From Halobellus salinus (GTDB taxonomy: Archaea > Halobacteriota > Halobacteria > Halobacteriales > Haloferacaceae), in the NCBI RefSeq assembly GCF_014646875.1, contig NZ_BMOC01000004.1, positions 62,001-126,000 on the forward strand: a stretch of 64,000 bases of DNA. Reading direction: 5' to 3'. Positions 17,790-26,926 of this stretch are shown piece after piece. The translations under genes were made by a program, and so were the position numbers. The notes below the pieces were generated by a model. It saw nothing but the letters and a program-made list of their open reading frames with translations. It did not search any database and was not told where the DNA came from. How positions within the stretch are numbered: the stretch's first letter is position 1; every line of letters begins with the position of its first letter.

Positions 17790-20366
17790 ATGACAGGAAA
17801 CACAAACAAGACCCGCGCGGTGTTCCTCGCGATGCTTATGGTCCTCAGCGTCTTCGCTGGGACTGTGGCGTTCTCGGGGAGTGCTGCTGCGACGGCACCA
17901 TCTTACGATGGTAATGCCGTCCACTACGTAAACAGTAGTGGCGTCCCGGTAATTGAAGTACCGTTCACAGGAAACGTCAGCGAAGCCAGTGCCGATACGG
18001 ACAATTTCACCGTACTTGACGACGGTGATAATAATAACGGCACTGATTATACGATCACCGATATTAAGACATCTCCGAATTCCACGGTTGAAATCGTGCT
18101 TGACTCGGTGATCTCCTCGGAAGATATTGAAGTCGACATCTCCGAAAATGTTGAATCTGCTGGGAATGAACCTATCGGTAACGACGGTGAAAAGTCGGTA
18201 GTCTTCGCCGGTCAGACTCTCGAACACGATACCGCTGAGAATGGTAGCTCTGACGGCGGGGCAGACTCGCAGGCCAATAAGCCAGAAAACGTCACCGCCT
18301 ACCAAGGTGTGACGCTCGCTGTCAACGCATCGAACGTCACGAATCAGGAGGCGCAGAGCGGCGACTTCTCGTTCGGTGACGTTGATGTAGTCGTTGAAGG
18401 CGAGGACAACAACTACTTCCAAGAAGGTAGTACCGGAACGAACAGCACGGTCTTCACCTTCGACACGTCCGACCGTGAGCTCGGGCAGTACAAGATCTAT
18501 CTTAACCGAAGCGACAACGAAGCGAACCGTACGTACGTCGACGTCCGTAACCTAGGACTCGACATCTCGGTCGATGACGCGAACGTCACGACCGACGATA
18601 CGATCGAGACAGACGTGTCTGCTGTGGCTGGCGGACGTGACATCCAAGCAGAACTTCTCGATAGCAACGGCGACGAAGTGAACACCAGCGGCGTAACGAC
18701 GCTTGACGGTCAGGGCGAGGCTGATGTTGACTTCGAGACGAGCTCCGCCGATGGTGGCGATGAACTCGACACCGGTACGTACACGGTTGAGGTGACCGAT
18801 GACGCGACCGGTATCGTCGTCGAGTCGACCGAGATCCAAGTCTCGGAAGCCGACGACGAGGAGGCTGAGTTCACTCAGAACACTATCAGTGAAGAGCGCG
18901 GTGATATCCTCGAAGTGACGGTCGAGATGACCGAAACAGACGAGGCGACGATCAACTTCGGCTCGGCCGACGACGGTGTTGAGGCGAATGCGACTGTCGA
19001 GGACGACAATGACGACGACCAGGTGACCGTCTACATCAACACCTACCGGATGAGCGCCTCTGGTGACCTTCCGAACAGCGGGGGGGATGTGTTCAACCTG
19101 GACTCTGACAGCGACGATACCCTTGTTGATCAGGATATAACTACCGAGACCGGTGACCTGATCGATGCCGGCGACTACGACCTCGAAGTTCAAGCCGGTG
19201 ATCAGGACTTCGGTGACGGTTCCAACAACGTCGGGATCGAACCAGACAGCTCCGACGATGTCGCCACAGTGACGCTCAACGAGCGTAGCACTGACGGTAT
19301 CGTGATGCACACCGGAAGCGCCGAGGAGATCGGAAGCTTCAGCGACCTCGAAGATGTGAATGACGCTCTCGACGAGAGTACACTCACGGAGTCTTCGGAG
19401 GTTGCCGTCGGTGACCTGGCAGTTCACGCAGTGCAGGCATCGGGCCTAGAGGGTGCACTCAACGCGCGTGAAAACGAGCAGGTGACGACTGAGTTCACTG
19501 ACCTGGACACGGATGGTCCCCTCAATCTGACCATCGAGGAAGCGGATGCAGGTGCGAACCAGGATGCACAGGAACTGAACCTCACCCCGAACAACCTCAC
19601 CGTCATCGCTGACGGGCCAAACGACACGTACTTCGTGGTCGTTGACACCAGCGATGTTACTCTCGACGACGGTGACGGGAGCAACTCGGCTCCGCTCCCA
19701 GACGACGATGACACGGCGCTGGAGACGAACTTCACCGTACTTCAAGATGATGCTGGTGACTTCGACTTCACGCCTGACGGCGAGTTCGACGACGACGAGA
19801 ACTCCGAAACGTTCGTCGAGTTTGACGCGAACGAACCGGATATCAACGTCGACGAACCGTTCAATGTCTCCCAAGCAGAGGGGCAGACAGTGAGCGGCGA
19901 CACGAACATTGCACCGGGCACTGAGCTTTCGCTCCGCATCCGCAGTGACAGCGACGTAAGCCCGAGCTTCCTGAAGACGGCGTCGCCCGTGGTCCAGTCC
20001 GACGGGACCTACAGCGCGACGTTCGACTTCAGCGAGCAGAGTGTTGGTGACACGTACGACATCGAAGTGAACTCCAACACGCTGCCGGATGGACCGGTTG
20101 AGGAGGAAGGCACGGTCGTCGAGGCTGTCGCAACCGATACTACGACGCCCGAACCGACTGATACGGACACGGCTACGGCAACGCCTGAACCGACTGACAC
20201 GGCCACGGCAACGCCCGAACCGACTGACACGGCCACGGCAGAGCCGACCGAAGAGCCGACCGACGAGCCGACCTCCACACCGACCAGCACGCCTGGCTTC
20301 GGCATTGTGGTCGCGCTGACGGCCCTGCTCGCCGCGGCGCTGCTGGCAGTCCGTCGCAACAACTAA
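17790..20366 (+). CDS. S-layer glycoprotein 1 (PGF-CTERM)
   Basis: From ATG 17790 the protein has 858 residues and begins with the haloarchaeal surface-glycoprotein signal NKTRAVFLAMLMVLSVFAGT, cleaved after an SAAATA-like site. The ectodomain is very acidic with many N-x-S/T sites. It ends in a Thr-rich TDTATATPEPT repeat region (probable O-glycosylation), then the archaeosortase signal STPGFGIVVALTALLAAALL and RR. Archaeosortase A replaces this tail with a lipid anchor. From about residue 265 on it is closely related to the next gene, while the first 200 residues differ and use more AT-rich codons. It is a substrate for the aglJ pathway nearby (inference). Confidence 0.92.
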   Translation: MTGNTNKTRAVFLAMLMVLSVFAGTVAFSGSAAATAPSYDGNAVHYVNSSGVPVIEVPFTGNVSEASADTDNFTVLDDGDNNNGTDYTITDIKTSPNSTVEIVLDSVISSEDIEVDISENVESAGNEPIGNDGEKSVVFAGQTLEHDTAENGSSDGGADSQANKPENVTAYQGVTLAVNASNVTNQEAQSGDFSFGDVDVVVEGEDNNYFQEGSTGTNSTVFTFDTSDRELGQYKIYLNRSDNEANRTYVDVRNLGLDISVDDANVTTDDTIETDVSAVAGGRDIQAELLDSNGDEVNTSGVTTLDGQGEADVDFETSSADGGDELDTGTYTVEVTDDATGIVVESTEIQVSEADDEEAEFTQNTISEERGDILEVTVEMTETDEATINFGSADDGVEANATVEDDNDDDQVTVYINTYRMSASGDLPNSGGDVFNLDSDSDDTLVDQDITTETGDLIDAGDYDLEVQAGDQDFGDGSNNVGIEPDSSDDVATVTLNERSTDGIVMHTGSAEEIGSFSDLEDVNDALDESTLTESSEVAVGDLAVHAVQASGLEGALNARENEQVTTEFTDLDTDGPLNLTIEEADAGANQDAQELNLTPNNLTVIADGPNDTYFVVVDTSDVTLDDGDGSNSAPLPDDDDTALETNFTVLQDDAGDFDFTPDGEFDDDENSETFVEFDANEPDINVDEPFNVSQAEGQTVSGDTNIAPGTELSLRIRSDSDVSPSFLKTASPVVQSDGTYSATFDFSEQSVGDTYDIEVNSNTLPDGPVEEEGTVVEAVATDTTTPEPTDTDTATATPEPTDTATATPEPTDTATAEPTEEPTDEPTSTPTSTPGFGIVVALTALLAAALLAVRRNN

Positions 20367-20433
20367 ACTGAACCACCGGATCTAATCCGGCCCTTCGACT
20401 TCCACCTTCTTTCGCGCGCTACACCGAGTAGCG
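20367..20433 (+). terminator. Hairpin and duplicated 3' block after S-layer gene 1
   Basis: A perfect hairpin, CCGGAT-CTA-ATCCGG (20377-20391), is followed by a pyrimidine run. The block CCCTTCGACTTCCACCTTCTT and CGCGC...ACACCGAGTAGCGACAG recurs after the second S-layer gene, so the terminator was duplicated with the gene. Confidence 0.6.
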
Positions 20434-20489
20434 ACAGCGTTAGTCACTCATTTTAGCGGATACTATCGGCACCGACAACTGAGGCGCAC

Positions 20490-20498
20490 GATTTATGT
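20490..20498 (+). promoter_or_regulatory. Possible promoter of S-layer gene 2
   Basis: CGATTTATG about 125 bases before ATG 20621 resembles a TATA box and would give a leader of about 100 bases, similar to the layout proposed for S-layer gene 1. Weak evidence. Confidence 0.35.
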
Positions 20499-20620
20499 AC
20501 TCCCCCTATACAAAGTGAATTGGACTGTATCAGCCGATATCACGAGGTTCCACGTGGATGATCAAAACCGGGGCGAGAGGAGGGTTTCCACTGGTGACAT
20601 CGTGATCCCCAGATCAATTT

Positions 20621-23503
20621 ATGGCAACAGACAAAGATAGACATCGAGCGATGTTCCTCGCAGTACTGATGATCCTCAGTATCTTCGCGGGGACCCTCGC
20701 GTTTTCCGGGAGCGCAGTGGCAGCCTCCGATCCGGAAGTGGATGGAGCGAACATTACGAATACGACAGTCGTGGAGACGAGTAACAACACCCACTCGATC
20801 GAACTCAACTCCACGATCAACGCGAGCAACAGTACGAGTATAGATTACAACCTGTCGCTATCGGACGGGGGAAACAATTTCGACCTCTCGAACGCTGACA
20901 ACAGCACGATCCAGGTTAACGACGATCAAAACATCAGCAGCATCACGACCTCAATCGACAACACGACGGATAATTTCACTGCGACGGTTACTCCAGACGG
21001 AAACGGACTCGACGACGAGCAGATCAACCTCAGTTTCGATCTGACCGGCGTGGTTGCACCATCGGTCAGCAGCGATGAGGACTACCAGGTTCGGTTCACG
21101 GTGGACAACAACACCGATGGGATTATCGAAAACTCGACACAAGTCGACCAGATCACCGTCCAGAATACGGCCTCCGGTAGCCCCGAACTCGTCGACGTCG
21201 TCCACTACCAGGACACCGGTGACGAGGGCGCCGGCGTCGAGCTGTCGTTCAGCGAACCGGTGAAGATCCCGAGTTCCAGCGACGTCACGCTGGTCGACGA
21301 CGACGGCAACACCGTCGCCGCGACGCTGAACCCCGCGCCGTCCACCGGAACGCTTGACGGGCGGTACTTCCTCGACACCAGTGGACAGGTGCTGACCGGC
21401 GATGTCGAGGTCGACCTCACGAGTGACATCGAGGACGCGGACGGGAACGCGCTCGTGACCGGCGACACGGAGGACAACGTCTCCGTGACGGTCGCGCCGC
21501 AGACGGTCCAACTGAACGACGACAAGACCGTCTACGAAGGTGGCAACCTCGCGATCGTCAGCAGCAACACCAACGTCGATGTCGATACCGAGGGCCCGAA
21601 CAACTTCTTCTTCGAGGGGTCGACGGACACGAACAGCGAGGTGTTCGTGCTGAACACGAGCGACCGTGACCTCGGCGAGTACAACGTGAGTATCGACGGG
21701 AGTAACATCGACAACACGCAGTTCACGCTCCGCGATCTGCAACTGGATATCGCAGCCGACGACACGAACGTCTCGACCGACGACACAATCGAGACCGACG
21801 TCAGCGCGGTCGCCGGTAATCGCGACATCGAAGCGACGCTCCTGGACAGCAGCGACGACGAGATCAACACCAGTAGCGTAACCAGGCTGGACGGCCAGGG
21901 CGAAGCCGACGTCGACTTCACCACTGCCACCGCCGACGACGGTAGCGAACTCGACACAGGCACGTACACGGTTGAAGTGATTGACAACGCCACCGGTGTG
22001 ACGGTTGAATCCTCGGAGATCACTGTGAGCCAAGCCGACGATGAAGAAGCCAATTTCGCTACCAACGTCATCACCGAACAACGTGGTGACATCCTCGAAG
22101 CCACCGTCGAGATGACCGAAACCTCCGAAGCGACGCTCACCTTCGGCTCCGCTGACGACGGCGTGGTCGCGAACGCCACCGTCGAGGACGACGATGGCGA
22201 CGACGAAGTGACCGTCTACATCAACACCTATCGGCTCGACAGCAGTGTCAGCGGTGACGTGTTCAACGTCGACTCCGATAGCGACGATAACGTTCTCGCA
22301 GAGAACCTCGAAGACGGAACCGACGACCTCGTCGACGCGGGTGACTACGACCTCGAAGTCCAGTCCGGCAACCAGGGTGTCAGCACCGGGCAGGGTGTCA
22401 CCGACGCCGACGACGTCGCCACGGTCACACTCGAAGAGCGCAGCACGGACGCGCTCCGAATGTGGACCGGCAGCTCCGGCGAACTCAGCCCGTCTGACCT
22501 CGAAGACGTGAACGACGCGATCGAGAACGGCGAGATCACCCAATCGAACGATGTCGCGGTGGGTGACCTCGCGGTCCACCAACTCGAAGCGTCCGGCTTC
22601 GAAGGTGCGCTCGACGCACGCGCCAACGAGGACGTGACCTCGCAGTTCGAGACGCTCGTCCGGAACGGCCCGATTAACCTCACCATCGAAGAAGCAAGCC
22701 CGGGCGCGAACCAGGACGCCTCGGAGCTCAACCTCAGTTACGGTGACAACGTGACCGTCATCGCGGACGGTCCGAACGACACGTACTTTGTCGTCGTGGA
22801 CACGAGCGTAGTCGACTTCGACGCGCCGCGTGACGAGCAGCTTCCGTCCGACGACGACACCGAACTGGAGACGAACTTCACCGTCTTGCAGGACGACGCC
22901 GGATTCGACTTCACGCCCGATGACGAGTTCGACGACGACGAGAACGCCGAGACGTTCGTCGAGTTCACCGCCGAAGAGCCCGAGGCGAGCGTCGACGAGC
23001 CGTTCAACGTCTCCCAAGCAGACGGCCAGACGGTCAGCGGCACGACGAACATCGCACCGGGCACGGAACTCCGGCTCCGCGTCCGCAGCCAGAGCGGCGT
23101 GAGCCCGAGCTTCCTGAAGACGGCATCGCCCGTGGTCCAGTCTGACGGGACCTTCGGTGCGACGTTCGACTTCAGCGGGCAGAACATCGGAGACGAGTAC
23201 GACATCGTCGTCGCCAACACGCTCCTCGCCAGCGACGAAGAGGAGAGCGGCGAGGTCGTCGAGGCAGTCGAGACCGCCACTGCGACGCCTGAACCCGACA
23301 CGGACACAGCAACGGCCGGGCCTGACACCGACACGGCGACGCCGGACGAGCAGGATACGGCCACGCCCGACGAGCAGGACACCCAGACCTCGATGAGCAC
23401 CGAGGAGCCGACGTCCACCCCGACCAGCACGCCTGGCTTCGGTGTGATCGTCGCGCTGACGGCCCTGCTCGCCGCTGCGCTGCTCGCCATCCGGCGGGAC
23501 TGA
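20621..23503 (+). CDS. S-layer glycoprotein 2 (PGF-CTERM), tandem paralogue
   Basis: This 960-residue protein has a signal sequence (AMFLAVLMILSIFAGTLAFSG), an Asn/Thr-rich N-terminal part with dense N-x-S/T sites (for example NNTHSIELNSTINASNST), a C-terminal ~590 residues strongly similar to S-layer gene 1, a Thr/Asp/Glu-rich stalk, and the archaeosortase signal STPGFGVIVALTALLAAALL. About 100 extra residues relative to its neighbour lie in the N-terminal half. Codon use is uniformly GC-rich, unlike the mosaic neighbour. Either protein could form the main lattice. Confidence 0.92.
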   Translation: MATDKDRHRAMFLAVLMILSIFAGTLAFSGSAVAASDPEVDGANITNTTVVETSNNTHSIELNSTINASNSTSIDYNLSLSDGGNNFDLSNADNSTIQVNDDQNISSITTSIDNTTDNFTATVTPDGNGLDDEQINLSFDLTGVVAPSVSSDEDYQVRFTVDNNTDGIIENSTQVDQITVQNTASGSPELVDVVHYQDTGDEGAGVELSFSEPVKIPSSSDVTLVDDDGNTVAATLNPAPSTGTLDGRYFLDTSGQVLTGDVEVDLTSDIEDADGNALVTGDTEDNVSVTVAPQTVQLNDDKTVYEGGNLAIVSSNTNVDVDTEGPNNFFFEGSTDTNSEVFVLNTSDRDLGEYNVSIDGSNIDNTQFTLRDLQLDIAADDTNVSTDDTIETDVSAVAGNRDIEATLLDSSDDEINTSSVTRLDGQGEADVDFTTATADDGSELDTGTYTVEVIDNATGVTVESSEITVSQADDEEANFATNVITEQRGDILEATVEMTETSEATLTFGSADDGVVANATVEDDDGDDEVTVYINTYRLDSSVSGDVFNVDSDSDDNVLAENLEDGTDDLVDAGDYDLEVQSGNQGVSTGQGVTDADDVATVTLEERSTDALRMWTGSSGELSPSDLEDVNDAIENGEITQSNDVAVGDLAVHQLEASGFEGALDARANEDVTSQFETLVRNGPINLTIEEASPGANQDASELNLSYGDNVTVIADGPNDTYFVVVDTSVVDFDAPRDEQLPSDDDTELETNFTVLQDDAGFDFTPDDEFDDDENAETFVEFTAEEPEASVDEPFNVSQADGQTVSGTTNIAPGTELRLRVRSQSGVSPSFLKTASPVVQSDGTFGATFDFSGQNIGDEYDIVVANTLLASDEEESGEVVEAVETATATPEPDTDTATAGPDTDTATPDEQDTATPDEQDTQTSMSTEEPTSTPTSTPGFGVIVALTALLAAALLAIRRD

Positions 23504-23572
23504 CGGCTAAACTACCGGACTCCGCCCGGCCCTTCGGCTTCCACTTTTTTTCGCGCGCGACACCGAGTAGCG
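23504..23572 (+). terminator. Terminator block after S-layer gene 2
   Basis: A CCGG-bounded imperfect hairpin (from 23515) leads to a T7 run (23545-23551). The sequence aligns with the block after S-layer gene 1 through CACCGAGTAGCGACAG. The remaining bases to 23935 hold no gene that I can support. Confidence 0.6.
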
Positions 23573-23935
23573 ACAGGCCCCGACCGTAGGGGGATACAGC
23601 CAGGACACTGCAGTGGTCGAGGATAGAACCCGTGTGTACACGGTCGGAACGACCCGATATTCGTGTCCGAACGCGTCGATCACCTCGCCCGGTAGCCGAC
23701 CGCGACGGCGGACGCCTCACGACAATATGTTCGAGGAGCGCACGATCGTCCGCGGACACGACGGTTTGGGTCTCTAACGGCCGCGTGCTCCATCGCGTGG
23801 CGCCGACGACCCTGTGTAGATCTGTCCCGACGACAGATCGGCATCGGAGGGTGGTAGTCCCGAGCGGTGTGACATAGCTCGTAGTATGTTTTACTGAATA
23901 GAAATGTTTACGCAGAACCAGACTGAGTTTCAACC

Positions 23936-24211
23936 ATGACGACGGCGGTGAAAGTCGATGACGACGCGAAGTCCCGACTCGAAGAACTCCAGGCCGAAAT
24001 CCGTCTCCAAACGGGGCGAAAGGTCACGCAACAGGAACTCCTGACACGACTGATCGACAACGCATACGAGTCACGCGAGGAGGTCATCGACTCCTTCCGG
24101 GAGTCGTCCGTGCCGCTCTCGGAGGCGGAGAAGGAGGCGATGCGCGAGGCCCGTTTCAATTCCGGCGTCGAAACCGACGAGGACGACATCGACGACATCC
24201 TCTACGGATGA
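23936..24211 (+). CDS. VapB-like antitoxin
   Basis: This 91-residue acidic protein begins with a strand-helix pattern (AVKVDDDAKSRLEELQAEIR) and an internal TQQELLTRLIDNAY helix, typical of short ribbon-helix-helix-type antitoxins, with a disordered acidic tail that would wrap the toxin. Its stop overlaps the start of the PIN-domain gene by four bases (ATGA), the standard arrangement of a VapBC operon. Autoregulation is expected for such pairs. Confidence 0.75.
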   Translation: MTTAVKVDDDAKSRLEELQAEIRLQTGRKVTQQELLTRLIDNAYESREEVIDSFRESSVPLSEAEKEAMREARFNSGVETDEDDIDDILYG

Positions 24212-24642
24212 CAGTCATCGTGGACACGGGCGTCCTCTACGCCGAGCACGACACGGACGCGACGAGACACGAGGCTGCTACAACAGCACTGGATTCGGTC
24301 TACGATGGCGAGTTCGGACAGCCGTACATCAGCGACTTCATTTTCGACGAAACGATCACACTAGCCCGTACGCGGACGGGATCGTTCGACATAGCCAGGC
24401 GGCTGAGTGACCGGCTAATAGGGCACGAAGGGTTTCCGCAGGTATTCGAGCTACTACGGGTCTCTGCGGGCCCGTTTTCGGACGCAGTAGACGTGTTCGA
24501 GCGGTACAACGATCAGGAACTGAGCTTCACCGATGCGACGACCGTCGCGCTGGCCGAGCGACACGGCATCGACCGCGTGTTGAGTTTCGACGACGACTTC
24601 GACGGCATCGTTCGCCGACTCGATCCCGCAACCGTCGCGTAG
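24208..24642 (+). CDS. VapC-like PIN-domain ribonuclease toxin
   Basis: This 144-residue PIN domain shows the acidic active-site set: Asp6 (VIVDTGVLYA), Glu48 (FIFDETI), Asp109 (LSFTDATTVALAE) and Asp near 128 (VLSFDDDFDGI). VapC toxins cleave tRNA or rRNA when freed from VapB. Translation is coupled to the antitoxin by ATGA overlap. The length is usual for the family. The pair lies between the S-layer genes and aglJ and may stabilise this region. Confidence 0.83.
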   Translation: MTVIVDTGVLYAEHDTDATRHEAATTALDSVYDGEFGQPYISDFIFDETITLARTRTGSFDIARRLSDRLIGHEGFPQVFELLRVSAGPFSDAVDVFERYNDQELSFTDATTVALAERHGIDRVLSFDDDFDGIVRRLDPATVA

Positions 24643-24683
24643 CGTCGTGGTCACACTCACTCAAGCGTCGCCCGGCCGGAAAA

Positions 24684-24776
24684 CTACCGACGGGTGGGAA
24701 TGGAAGGGGCCGCGGGGGCTTCCAAGCCCGTCTCCCCACTGTTCTTACGTATTTCACTCTTAACGAGTACCAGCGT
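24684..24776 (+). ncRNA. Structured dispersed element, copy 1 (short form)
   Basis: The leading stem-loop CTACC-GACG-GGTGG (24684-24697) is followed by GAATGGAAGGGGC and a second stem GGAAG (24702-24706)/CTTCC (24719-24723). The next ~50 bases, including TATTTCACTCTTAAC and AGTACC, align with copy 4. It lies 42 bases after vapC and about 100 bases before the aglJ start. Confidence 0.6.
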
Positions 24777-24819
24777 CGTTCCGGAACCACTTTGATGCGC
24801 CCCCGACGCACTCCAAGCA

Positions 24820-25743
24820 ATGCCTCCCTTCGACGACGTCTGCGTCCTCGTGCCCACCTACAACGAGGCCGAGACCATCGGCGGTGTCGTCGCCGAGTTC
24901 CGCGACGCGGGCTTCGACGACGTCCTCGTCGTCGACGGCGGCTCCGAGGACGACACCCCAGCTGTCGCCGAGGCCGAGGGCGCACGCGTCGTCTACCAGT
25001 CGGGGTCCGGCAAGGGCCAAGCCGTCCGCGAGGCCGTTCGCGAGCACGTCGACCGCGACTACATACTGATGCTCGACGGCGACGCGACCTACAGCGTCGA
25101 CGACGCCGACAATATGCTCGACCCCCTCATCGCGGGCGACGCCGAACACGTCATCGGCAACCGCTTTGCGGACCTCCGCGAGGGCGCGATGACGGGGTTC
25201 AACCAGTTCGGCAACCGGCTCATCAACAAGGGGTTCGCGCTCGTCCACGGCGAGACCTTCGCCGACATCCTCTCGGGGTACCGCGCGTTCACCCGCGAGT
25301 CGTTCCTGAAGATGACGCTCTCGGCCGACGGGTTCGGCATCGAGACCGAGATGGCCGTCGAGTGCGCGAAGCGGAACATCCAGACGACGGTCGTCCCGAT
25401 CACGTACTACCCGCGGCCCTCCGGCTCGGACACGAACCTCCGGCCGGTCCGAGATGGAGGAATCATCTTCCTCGAGCTCTACCGCCGCGCGAAGACCAAC
25501 AACCCCCTCTTTTATTTCGGCAGCCTGGGCGTGCTCTCGACGGTCTCCGGGCTCGTGATCGCGGCGTACGTCCTCGTGGAGTGGATCACCCGAAATATCT
25601 CCCACGAGGTGATGGCGGTCGTCTCCGGGTTCGGGATCATCGTCGGCGTCCAACTGCTGATGTTCGGGGTGCTCGCGGATCTGGTGTTGACGCTGCATCG
25701 CGACACGCTGCAGAAGATCGACGAGGAGGCCGGGTCGGAGTAA
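24820..25743 (+). CDS. aglJ: AglJ-type dolichol-phosphate glycosyltransferase
   Basis: This 307-residue GT2 enzyme shows VLVPTYNEAETIGGVV at the start, the metal-binding LMLDGDATYS (Asp86, Asp88), and a C-terminal pair of membrane helices (about 230-255 and 265-290). The arrangement and sequence match haloarchaeal AglJ, which adds the first hexose to dolichol phosphate in S-layer N-glycan assembly on the cytoplasmic side. Its place beside two S-layer genes supports that role. The gene has clean GC-rich codon use. The start ATG 24820 gives the expected N-terminus. Confidence 0.82.
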   Translation: MPPFDDVCVLVPTYNEAETIGGVVAEFRDAGFDDVLVVDGGSEDDTPAVAEAEGARVVYQSGSGKGQAVREAVREHVDRDYILMLDGDATYSVDDADNMLDPLIAGDAEHVIGNRFADLREGAMTGFNQFGNRLINKGFALVHGETFADILSGYRAFTRESFLKMTLSADGFGIETEMAVECAKRNIQTTVVPITYYPRPSGSDTNLRPVRDGGIIFLELYRRAKTNNPLFYFGSLGVLSTVSGLVIAAYVLVEWITRNISHEVMAVVSGFGIIVGVQLLMFGVLADLVLTLHRDTLQKIDEEAGSE

Positions 25744-25746
25744 GAA

Positions 25747-25875
25747 ATGCCACGAGATCAGGGATCAGTGACCGACCAAGAGCTCGAAGCGCTTCGCGAC
25801 GGGATGGCGAAACAAGGGGAAGCACTCCGTGAAGCGCTCGCTGAAGATCTCGGTGGCGATCCCGACGACTACTGA
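25747..25875 (+). CDS. Small acidic protein, 42 residues, unknown function
   Basis: A 42-codon frame starts four bases after the aglJ stop. It reads MPRDQGSVTDQELEALRDGM followed by an Ala/Glu-rich helix and an acidic end (DPDDY). The composition is typical of haloarchaeal proteins and the distance suggests co-transcription with aglJ. I do not recognise a family. A chance frame in GC-rich DNA remains possible. Confidence 0.4.
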   Translation: MPRDQGSVTDQELEALRDGMAKQGEALREALAEDLGGDPDDY

Positions 25876-25987
25876 CAGCGTCCGGTCACCGACGGCGAGT
25901 GAACCGCTGTGGTGAGTTTTCGTACAGTATTTTCAAACCTTTCACGCCTAACACTCTTTACAGAACGTACCGTATCCCAATCCATCG

Positions 25988-26359
25988 ATGTCTATCGACC
26001 GAGACACCTTCGAGAATGCGAGCGAGGACGAACTCGCAGACCTTTCAGCTCCGGATCGGGTACTCGGGTTCCTCGCGGCCCACGCGGATCACGCGTTCAA
26101 AGCTCGTGAGATTGCGTCCCGGATCGATGTCGACGAAGGGGCAGTCAGCACTGCCCTCTCACGATTGAAGGATCGTGACCTGGTCGAACACAAGGCTACG
26201 TACTGGGCGGTGACTGACGACGCCGAGCGCCTCGAAGGGTACAGCGGCTACGAGCGAGCGACTGAACTGTTCAACGACCGTCTCGGTACCGAAGACGAGG
26301 AGGCGTGGCGCGAGCACGCCCCCCAGAGACTACACCCGAGCGTCGAGGAAGAACAGTGA
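25988..26359 (+). CDS. Winged-helix antitoxin/regulator of a PemK-like toxin
   Basis: This 123-residue protein has a winged helix at residues 20-85 (VLGFLAAHADHAFKAREIAS, then GAVSTALSRLKDRDLVEHK), a MarR-like arrangement, and an acidic C-terminal tail. Its stop overlaps the GTG start of a MazF/PemK-like gene (GTGA at 26356-26359). In haloarchaea such winged-helix proteins serve as antitoxins and autorepressors of the coupled toxin. The gene appears intact although the toxin does not. Confidence 0.72.
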   Translation: MSIDRDTFENASEDELADLSAPDRVLGFLAAHADHAFKAREIASRIDVDEGAVSTALSRLKDRDLVEHKATYWAVTDDAERLEGYSGYERATELFNDRLGTEDEEAWREHAPQRLHPSVEEEQ

Positions 26360-26706
26360 CCGACGACGCAGCTCCGATCTTCGAACGGGGCGATGTCGTC
26401 TACGGTGACGACCCGTTCAAAGGTGACGAGGACGCTCGACCCTGGCTCGTTCTCTCGAACCACGAGGGACGACCGTTCCACGGCGAACAGTACATCCCAG
26501 TCACGCTCACGACGAGATCCTGGATGGATGGCCTCATCGATATCCCCGAGGAGAGTTGACTTCGCGGCGGGACCCCGGACGAGAGTCGGATCGTTCCGTG
26601 GGGCGTCCAGTCGATCGACCGCGAGGATATTGACTTCTGGCAGGGGCGTCTCGCCGAGACCCTCGTCGACGAGGCGGTTGCAGCACTCGTCGAGGAACTC
26701 GAATAA
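26356..26706 (+). pseudogene. PemK/MazF-like toxin interrupted by an in-frame TGA
   Basis: From GTG 26356 the frame encodes a PemK-like start (FERGDVVYGDDPFKG, RPWLVLSNHEGRPFHGEQY, IPVTLTTRSW) and stops at TGA 26557-26559 after 67 residues. The same frame continues without shift as LRGGTPDESRIVPWGVQS and onward to TAA 26704-26706, giving the expected C-terminal half. The stop lies where a Trp (TGG) would fit, as in PEESW-L. One G-to-A change would account for it. The antitoxin upstream is intact. Whether a truncated product or readthrough occurs is unknown. Confidence 0.75.
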
Positions 26707-26765
26707 CGGTACGGTCAGTGAGGCGGTCGTAGTGTTGTACAAAACATAGCAGTCCAGCAGTAGTA

Positions 26766-26802
26766 CCGCGAGGCGAGCGAACGCGAGTCTCGCGGCATTT
26801 TT
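26766..26802 (+). terminator. Terminator-like hairpin, repeated inversely at 50483
   Basis: CCGCGAGGC...TCTCGCGG (26766-26795) is followed by a T6 run. Its 30-base sequence and T-run recur in reverse complement at 50465-50512. Further perfect hairpins (GTGAGGCG-CAAG-CGCCTCAC and GGCCGCGC-TTC-GCGCGGCC) and T/A runs fill the space to dnaJ, so the region probably ends transcription from both sides. Confidence 0.55.
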
Positions 26803-26926
26803 TGATCCACCGTGAGGCGCAAGCGCCTCACGAGCCTCGCTTCGCTCCGCTCAGCGAGACAGATTTTTTGCAGGGGTTCGAGGCCGCGCTTCGCGCGGCC
26901 GAGGGCCCCCGGTAAAAAAGTGGGTT

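Noticed and set aside
20951-23017. 688-codon open frame antisense to S-layer gene 2
   Set aside because: Mirror of the acidic Asp/Val codon pattern of the S-layer gene; no credible domain.
26557-26559. TGA read as selenocysteine in the PemK-like gene
   Set aside because: Selenocysteine decoding is not known in haloarchaea and the residue position fits Trp; nonsense mutation is simpler.
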